From Cladochytrium replicatum (taxonomy: Eukaryota; Chytridiomycota; Chytridiomycetes; Cladochytriales; Cladochytriaceae), in assembly GCA_025526935.1 (NCBI GenBank), contig JAHLKD010000005.1, positions 310,001-374,000 of the forward strand: 64,000 bases of DNA, read 5' to 3'. Positions 58,267 through 64,000 of the stretch are shown one piece after another; position 1 is the first letter of the stretch; each line of letters opens with the position of its first letter. The notes under the pieces were generated by a model. The model did no database searches and was not told the origin of the DNA. It saw only the letters and a program-made list of their open reading frames with translations. A program made the position numbers and the translations under genes.

Positions 58267-59090
58267 TTAATCATCAAGTTTGATGATCGAGTAGGTCGGT
58301 GCGTCCAAGTTCTTCTTTCCGTCGAGCACTGTAAGCTCAATGAAGAAGACGTACTCCGCAACTTTTCCTCCTAGCTTAGCGACAAGCTCGCCCGCAGCTT
58401 TGGCCGAGCCGCCGGTGGCTACAGTAACTAGTCATCAATCATCAATCATCAATTATTCGGATTGGAACCATACCGATGAGGTCATCAAGGACAATGACGT
58501 TCTGACCTTGCTTGACAGCTCCAACCTGCATTTCAAAGAAGTCCTGCATAAAAACTCGTCAGCAATCAAAGTGATCCAACGAAAATCATGTTCCAGTTTT
58601 TACCTGCCCGTACTCCTTCTCGTATGCGACCTTGATGCACTCGCCAGGCAATTTCCCAGCCTTCCTGACTGGCACAAACGCGGCACCCAATCGCACAGCA
58701 ATCATGGGGCCAATCAGGAACCCACGTGCATCGAGACCAACAACGACATCGATCTTAGGAAGGCCGCTGGAAAGTAGGTGGTGCACAATGTGTGTGACAA
58801 GAGCCTATTCGTATAAAAGATAAATGGGACAGAGGAGTTTTGAGAAAACATTGGAAAGCACCTCAACAGCGAGAGGGTCCTGGAAGATGCCGAAGATGTC
58901 TGCAAGTACCGTAAGCATAAAATGAACAAAGCCAAAAGAATGGTTTTGTTATCACACCTCGGAAAAGAATTCCCTGTAAAGGTGTCAATTTGAGCTTCAG
59001 TATCATTTTCATTGAGCCATGCATTCATACCTTCTTAGGGAAGTCCGGGATAAGCTTCAGCTTGCTGGCAATGAGTTCAACGTCACCCAT
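58267..59090 (-). CDS. APT1: Adenine phosphoribosyltransferase
   Basis: Six exons (59090-59031, 58973-58958, 58899-58862, 58804-58604, 58543-58474, 58418-58267) give 178 aa, the usual size. APRT makes AMP from adenine and PRPP in purine salvage in the cytosol. Seen: [16 protein letters not shown], the substrate region [29 protein letters not shown] with the flexible-loop EYGQDFFEMQ, and the PRPP-binding motif [15 protein letters not shown]. Exon 2 is only 16 nt (GILFR). All catalytic parts are intact. The symbol follows fungal usage. Confidence 0.95.
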
Positions 59091-59361
59091 AGCAAAATGT
59101 GAAAGTGTGGGAAGTTTTTACTGTGGCTTATCAATTGAGATGTGTGTTCTTAAAAACTGAATTTCCCGAAAAAAGATGTATTTACAAAGGGGATTTAGGC
59201 AAGTGCTGAAACTTCTCAAAATGCAAAATAAAGTCGAATGCGGGTGTGTATGTTCAAGAAGATTTAAGAAAAGGAAGGACTTGAAAATTAGGTGCAATGT
59301 GAAATATGAGAATGTAAAATGCATCGAAGCTGCAGAGATAAATATAAACATATGGGGAACT

Positions 59362-60421
59362 TCAACCACCATTGTTCCCATGCCTATGGTTGTTTAAACC
59401 GTCGACACAGCAAGTTACCGGCCGCATCCATCCGCTTTCCAACACGTCATCAACGTTCGGGCGTAGTCTGGGGTTGGGATTCAGCATGTCCATGATGATC
59501 TTTGGTGTTCGTGCAAGACACGGAATAGAATTACTCGTACCGGGAGATTTGAGGTATGCGCGGTAGGCAGGGTCAGATAGATCCGCCTGGGACCATGGGA
59601 AATGCGAGGTGGTCATAGCGACGTAAATAATTCCGCATGACCTAAGCCGATTGTTAACCGCTGTCATACGAAGATTTGTTCCGTAGGACGTACCACATGT
59701 CTGCTTTTAGTCCATCGTAAGACCCTCCTTCCATCACTTCAGGTGCCATGTACGGCAAAGACCCACAAGTACCGCTGCACGGTTTTGGGGTGCTGTCCAC
59801 AATGTTTTGTACGAATGCAGCATAGCCGAAATCCGTAATTTTCAGAGCATTGTGAGCGTCAAATAATATGTTTTCAAGTTTCAGATCGCGATGAGCAATA
59901 CGGTGAGAGTGCAAATACGAAAGGCCACGCAGCAGTTGTTTAAATATACATTCGGCTTGCTGTATTGGTATTCCGGTGTAAGCCTCGCCATTTGTCGGTG
60001 CATATCGGAGCGCTTCCGTGTACAGGTCACCACCCTCGCAAATCTCCATGATTTCGTAGCTGTGGTTGTGGTCGAACACCACATCGATGGTTTCACAAAT
60101 ATTTGGGTGGTGAAGCGACGCAGCGATGGCGAACTCGTTGCACACCTTTTTCACTTGCAACCCGGCTGGCACGCGCAAGTCAAATCGCTTCACCGCTACT
60201 CGACGGTGGGTGAGAGGGTGCTCGTACAAGAAGGCGGTGGAGGTAGAACCGGAGCCGAGACGACAAACCCGGTGGCCATATTGGGCAGTGAGGTTGCATG
60301 GGGAATGCGAGCGACGCGAAGAGGCCCTCAGCAGTTTGGAGAGTGGCGAAACGATGTCGCGCATGCGTTCCAAGCGCTGAGGGTCCATCGCTGGGCTGGT
60401 GGGCGAAGATTCGGATGACAT
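59362..60421 (-). CDS. Ser/Thr protein kinase, HRK/HAL-type
   Basis: Two exons join as MW-SCGIIYVAM (intron about 59692-59636). The ~330-residue kinase fills the protein: Gly-loop RLGSGSTSTAFLYEH, Lys78 in VAVKRF, CNEFAIAASLHHPNI, catalytic HRDLKLENI, DFG in ITDFGYAAF, APEVMEG and DMWSCGII. The ending LARTPKIIMDMLNPNPRLRP is normal. The extended NEFAIAASLHHPNICET and GTCGSLPYMAPE pattern is that of the fungal NPR/HAL5/HRK kinases, which control plasma-membrane transporters. It lacks their long N-terminal arm, having only ~45 residues before the domain. All catalytic residues are present, so an active enzyme is expected. Confidence 0.88.
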
Positions 60422-61070
60422 GATTTGAAATTTGACAGGGAGTGGCAAAGCAACTTTGGAGGTCGGAAAATTTTGGGTCGAGCAGATGGATGATCTCTTT
60501 AATAAAAATAAGCGGATTATTAATCGCGAGACGTCTTGGAACACGATCGAAGAGGATATCAAATAACGAACTCTATGTGTGAATATGTATATTGAAAATA
60601 TGTGCAGTGCTAAGTGAGAATCTCCCAGCGGAAGATATGTCGGATCTGATCTTATCAATCGCAGTGCTTTTAAAAGTAATCAACCACCCAGGATTTCAGC
60701 GGCCGCCATCGAAATTTCTAGGTATCAAGTCCGCATCTTCCACGTCCAAACAATCGATCTTGTGGCCAATTGCAATAACAAGGATACGTCGAAATATCTT
60801 CATTTAATTTGGGCTTGAGGTCACAAACGACATTGAGGTCACTAAGTGCTGATACTACAACAACATAACTTAGAATTCATTGGGTTCACTCGCCCAACGA
60901 CCCTCAAAAAGAAGGAAATTCGAATCTTAGAAAGATGTGCGAAGTCGGTAAAGATCATAAGCTTGATTTGCCTCACATAATGCACTAAACTGTATCTCGT
61001 ACTGGGATGACCCTGAACGCGATCCGAAGAATTTAAGTTCGAGAGCAAAACCAAGGAGCCTACATACAAC
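60422..61070. other. Intergenic stretch, nothing recognised
   Basis: Upstream region of the kinase gene on one side and the 3' flank of the nicotianamine synthase pseudogene on the other. Only short ORFs without motifs are present. Confidence 0.4.
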
Positions 61071-61074
61071 GATT

Positions 61075-61830
61075 TTGTTACTTCTTTTGCGCGCAATGGT
61101 TACGGAGTTGATCACTTCACCATCAGGATCGTACACCGAAAGAATGTCGAACCCACCTCGGATAACATCGGATGGATCAACAATCGGGCACAAAAGCCCA
61201 CGATCGCCGTGCGCACTTCGCACCACCAGGCCGGCACCGTCTGCCATATTCCTGCCTACATGGGCGATGATCTGGGCTTACTCCTCTGCAGCCATTCCGA
61301 CAAGGGCGGGAGGGAAAACCACGTCATAGGAGCCGAGATCTGTCGAAGTGAGCTGAGCGACGTCAGCGGCTCGAAACGACATGTGCGCTTCCAGACATTT
61401 ATCCGCCCGAATAAGCTATTTTTCTTCCTCGTTGGCTTTCTCATTGAGGTCGTAGTTGTCAAACAGGGTCTCGGGGAGATGGTGAGCAGCGAGCACGAGA
61501 GAGCTGAATGGGAGACGACACGGTCCCACAAAAGCGACACGCCCAGGATCCGAAGGATTTGTCTGGCAAGCAAACTGTACTCGAGCTCTGCAATCTTGAC
61601 ATAGTTGGTGTAATATGGGAACTGCTTGAGATGATCGAGTGGATTGTCGAATTCTGCAATCTTATCGGCATAGTGCGCTTCGAGGTTTGCCTCGGCGCTT
61701 GACCATAGTCGGAGGAGCCTTTCCCAAGCCTTTAGCACGGGAAGACTTAGGTTCGTAACATCGACTTTGCTTGGCGGTGTGTCGTGAAAGGAGATATAAT
61801 CTTGTTGACGAGTCTGAGCTCTGGTACTGA
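61075..61830 (-). pseudogene. Nicotianamine synthase pseudogene
   Basis: Strong remnants of a nicotianamine synthase, which joins three S-adenosylmethionine molecules into the metal chelator nicotianamine. From ~61815: DYISFHDTPPSKVDVTNLSL, LKAWERLLRLWSSAEANLE and the diagnostic FDNPLDHLKQFPYYTNYVKI. Between LLARQ (~61570) and RVAFVG the frame shifts by one base. Then LVLAAHHLPETLFDNYDL is followed by an in-frame TAG (61416-61418), FRAADVAQL and DVVFPPALVGMAAEE by an in-frame TAA (61278-61280), and HVGRNMADGAGLVVRSAHGD, GGFDILSVYDPDGEVINSV close the domain. The SAM-loop GSGPLP is altered to GPCRLP. No splice pair removes the stops without deleting core motifs. Both stops sit where a Lys codon is usual, one step from AAG or AAA. 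Confidence 0.82.
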
Positions 61831-62641
61831 CAAGTGTGTTCCGTCATGGCGATTGCAGGGGGCGAGTCCGAAACTGATCTTTAAATTCGATCACCTGAAC
61901 CAGCCAAGCCGAAGAGTAAGAGATCCCAATGCCAGGCAAGCACGATGCAATCATCAAATTTAGAAAGTGAAATGGCGCAGCTTTGAGAATGATTGGCTGG
62001 TGGTCGGAAAAAAAGTGAATGGTGGCGGCACTGGTACTCACGAAAAAAGCAATGCAGTGTAGTATGCAGGTGAAATCGATATTTGCGTGTTTTATCGCAA
62101 TCTGTTTCCCAAACATGCCCTTATGTTGTTTGCCACCACAGCTGTGTGACGTCGTCCAGCTTATCGAATGAGAAGCTCATGGCAAAAGAGAAAGTGGTAT
62201 TGAGGCACCGAAGAAGAATTTGCATTTAACTCTGTTGAGCGGGAACCACTGCCCACTGGGCTGAGAGCCCCGCAACACAAACATGTCGATTTGGAATAAA
62301 CTAGTTTATTCAAGCATAGAATACCGTGGAGTGGAAGGTCAATTTGTCCTTACCGTTCGCTCAGCCAACTTATGTATTCCACTTCCAATTCCCACGGTAG
62401 TAGCCTCGCCACACCAGCAAAGTTGTCTCATAGGAGACATCAGCACCAGCTGAGCACAACAATATCGGGCGGGTGTTGAAAGACAGCGCCGACACATATC
62501 TCGTCGCATTTGCTGTTGGTTTTTGCGCTGCTTTGTTTCGCACTGAATTGCACTGCGGTTTTGATTGAACTTTTGCTATTTCGTGCGTCGCACGTTCGCT
62601 TTTTCCATAGTCAACGTTCCCAACTGCCACTCCTCGCTCGA
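61831..62641. other. Intergenic stretch before the kelch-like gene
   Basis: Nothing recognised apart from short ORFs (61844-62116 minus). A first exon of the nicotianamine synthase relic could lie here, since the remaining sequence starts without a Met, but I could not identify it. The plus-strand promoter of the kelch-like gene must lie within this stretch. Confidence 0.35.
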
Positions 62642-64000
62642 ATGAAGTCGTTACTCTGCTTAGCCGCTATTTTATTTTTTGTCGCTGTTGTCGAGGCTCG
62701 CGGTGCAGATAACGGACCCAGACCACTTCGACCGCATCACTTACATCCACCTCCGTCTGCACATCACTATTCGTCGCATGCTCATATTCGCCATCACCAT
62801 GGTCGACCGCCAATTCGAGCGGAAGAGCTAGATCCCTCCCGATATCGCTCTCCCGCTAGATCATTTCATAGTCACCTACATCAAATACATGTTGGAGAAT
62901 CGGCACGATATCACCGACCGTTAGATAATCACCAGTCAATTTCGGAATCGCATGAGCGCACTTCTAAGCTGATTGTTATCCACGGACAATACTGGCCAGG
63001 ACGAGTTCATGCGAGCCAGCTCAGGCCCCAGGGTGCAGATGGTGCTACTCCTCTTGCCGATCGTGGAAGCGTTACTTGGAGAATGTTTCCCGGAATTGTC
63101 TCCTTTAAATATGGAGTCTTGGTGATTGGTGGGCTTACAACGGATCAGAGCACAGGTAATAAACATTGCATGATTGATACACTGATGTGCTCACGAAGAT
63201 TTGCAATTCAGTCGATCCTTCGATCTATATCTTAAATGTTACAACAGTAGGTCGCCAGGCTGTTACAAGCGGTTTGGCACCCGGAAGTCCGTTTGTTGGC
63301 CAGAGCTGTGTTGACGATCCGGGCCGCTCGAGGATATATTGCACTGGTGGATGGTCGAGTGCGGGGAATGCTTCTGCGAGCAACGAGATTCGCATCTTGG
63401 AGTATGGGAACGGGAACTTGCAGTGGAAAGTTTCGAGCATCCCTCTACCGGCACTTTTGCGCCGTGGACTGCACAGTTCCGTCATACTGGGACAGTATCT
63501 TTACTTAATTGGTGAGTTTTAATGTACTCTCAAACATGCAAATAATAAACATTTTTCGAAGGTGGAGTGAACTGTCTTTCGTGTGCCCCACGCGTCGCAT
63601 TGTCACTTGCGCAGACCCAGCGAATCGATTTGAATACACCGACCTATAACGTCACTAGAATTTTTTCTTCCACAACCGGACCTGCCGTGCAGTCACTAGG
63701 AGCAGTTTTCGCTGGTTCCTGTGTCGTTCCCACGTCATCTAATTCCGGTCTTCTCGTTGGAGGCTATGACGGCCAGCTTCCTGGCACACTCAACCAAAAT
63801 GTCCTCGTAGAGTTCCGACCAGATGCGACTGATCCTGCCGAAGTATTCACCGTGCCCACAGCGTCGGGGACGGGTCCTGATCCAAACTGGGGAATGGGTT
63901 GTGCAGTGAACAAAAACTTGACCAAATTGGCAGTGGCAGGAGGGTGCCAACAGGGAATAGGCGGAAGCTATATTCTTACGCTAGGTCCCAATTCGTCGAT
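62642..64000 (+). CDS. Secreted kelch/attractin-like protein, partial
   Basis: Exons 62642-63155, 63212-63511 and from 63562, running off the window. A signal peptide (MKSLLCLAAILFFVAVVEARG) leads a His/Pro/Arg-rich segment (RPHHLHPPPSAHHYSSHAHI, residues ~30-95), then a propeller-like part with kelch-type turns: SFKYGVLVIGGLTTDQS, RIYCTGGWSS, LHSSVILGQYLYLIGGGVNC, SCVVPTSSNSGLLVGGYDGQ and NLTKLAVAGGCQQG. Repeats of small-small-G-G-W/Y and N-glycosylation sites (NVT, NAS, NLT) fit an extracellular kelch or attractin-like beta-propeller. A downstream TM helix and cytosolic tail are likely but lie outside the window. The His-rich start could bind metal. Confidence 0.75.

Noticed and set aside
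58430-58460. ATCAATC triple repeat as a regulatory element
   Set aside because: It lies inside an APRT intron and is a simple short repeat. Nothing further supports a function.
61256-61738. 160-codon minus ORF as an intact nicotianamine synthase-like gene
   Set aside because: Only its first 60 codons match the family. After LLARQ the family sequence continues in another frame that contains two stops.

Overview
This 64 kb window is nuclear DNA from an intron-rich fungus. Fungal marks are a Zn2Cys6 transcription factor, a HRK/HAL-type kinase, Svp26- and Swf1-like proteins, a Pex4-like E2, and secreted cell-wall enzymes. Introns are mostly 40-75 bp with GT-AG borders, and several genes carry exons of only 12-22 nt. 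The presence of a TRIC-type cation channel, a SUGCT-like CoA-transferase, attractin-like secreted proteins and this intron density fit an early-diverging, possibly zoosporic (chytrid-like) fungus. That placement is inference. No tRNA, rRNA or CRISPR was seen.

Layout. 0.9-1.7 kb: broken GH43-like secreted glycosidase (-). 1.9-4.0 kb: family III CoA-transferase (-). 4.2-5.3 kb: unidentified coding-like stretch (+). 5.6-8.7 kb: Zn2Cys6 regulator (+). 8.9-9.7 kb: LPMO-like secreted protein (-). 9.9-13.3 kb: Tel2/TELO2-like protein (-). 13.5-16.1 kb: large low-complexity protein (+). 16.4-19.8 kb: TFIIIB subunit Bdp1 (+). 19.8-23.6 kb: gene-poor, with a decayed hAT transposase. 23.6-24.3 kb: Cu/Zn SOD (-). 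24.7-26.3 kb: rhomboid protease (+). 26.8-27.8 kb: SR splicing factor (-), divergent from SUMO (27.9-28.5 kb, +). 29.7-34.8 kb: giant PHD-finger protein (+). 36.3-37.2 kb: EMC7 (-), divergent from COA6 (+). 38.4-38.8 kb: NDUFA4-like subunit (-), beside a 38-bp x3 tandem repeat. 38.8-43 kb: gene-poor, with two small candidate genes. 43.1-44.7 kb: PRP38 (-), divergent from a broken NUBPL/IND1 (+). 45.9-46.6 kb: Pex4-like E2 (+). 46.8-48.1 kb: secreted Asn/Gly-repeat protein (+). 48.9-50.6 kb: type I membrane protein (-). 51.2-56.9 kb: four endomembrane genes (Swf1-like and another DHHC acyltransferase, TRIC, Svp26/TEX261). 57.1-59.1 kb: PSMG2 and APRT, convergent. 59.4-60.4 kb: protein kinase (-). 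61.1-61.8 kb: nicotianamine synthase pseudogene (-). 62.6 kb to the end: secreted kelch/attractin-like protein, cut by the window edge.

Most genes are housekeeping genes packed head-to-head or tail-to-tail. The most notable points are: (1) micro-exons that carry catalytic or zinc-binding residues in five unrelated genes; (2) decayed copies of genes that are normally conserved (NUBPL with its P-loop disrupted, nicotianamine synthase with two stops, GH43 with frame breaks); (3) a secreted protein made of three short helices joined by long Asn/Gly linkers; (4) a duplicated 11-residue motif in Bdp1; and (5) a run of ER/Golgi membrane genes.
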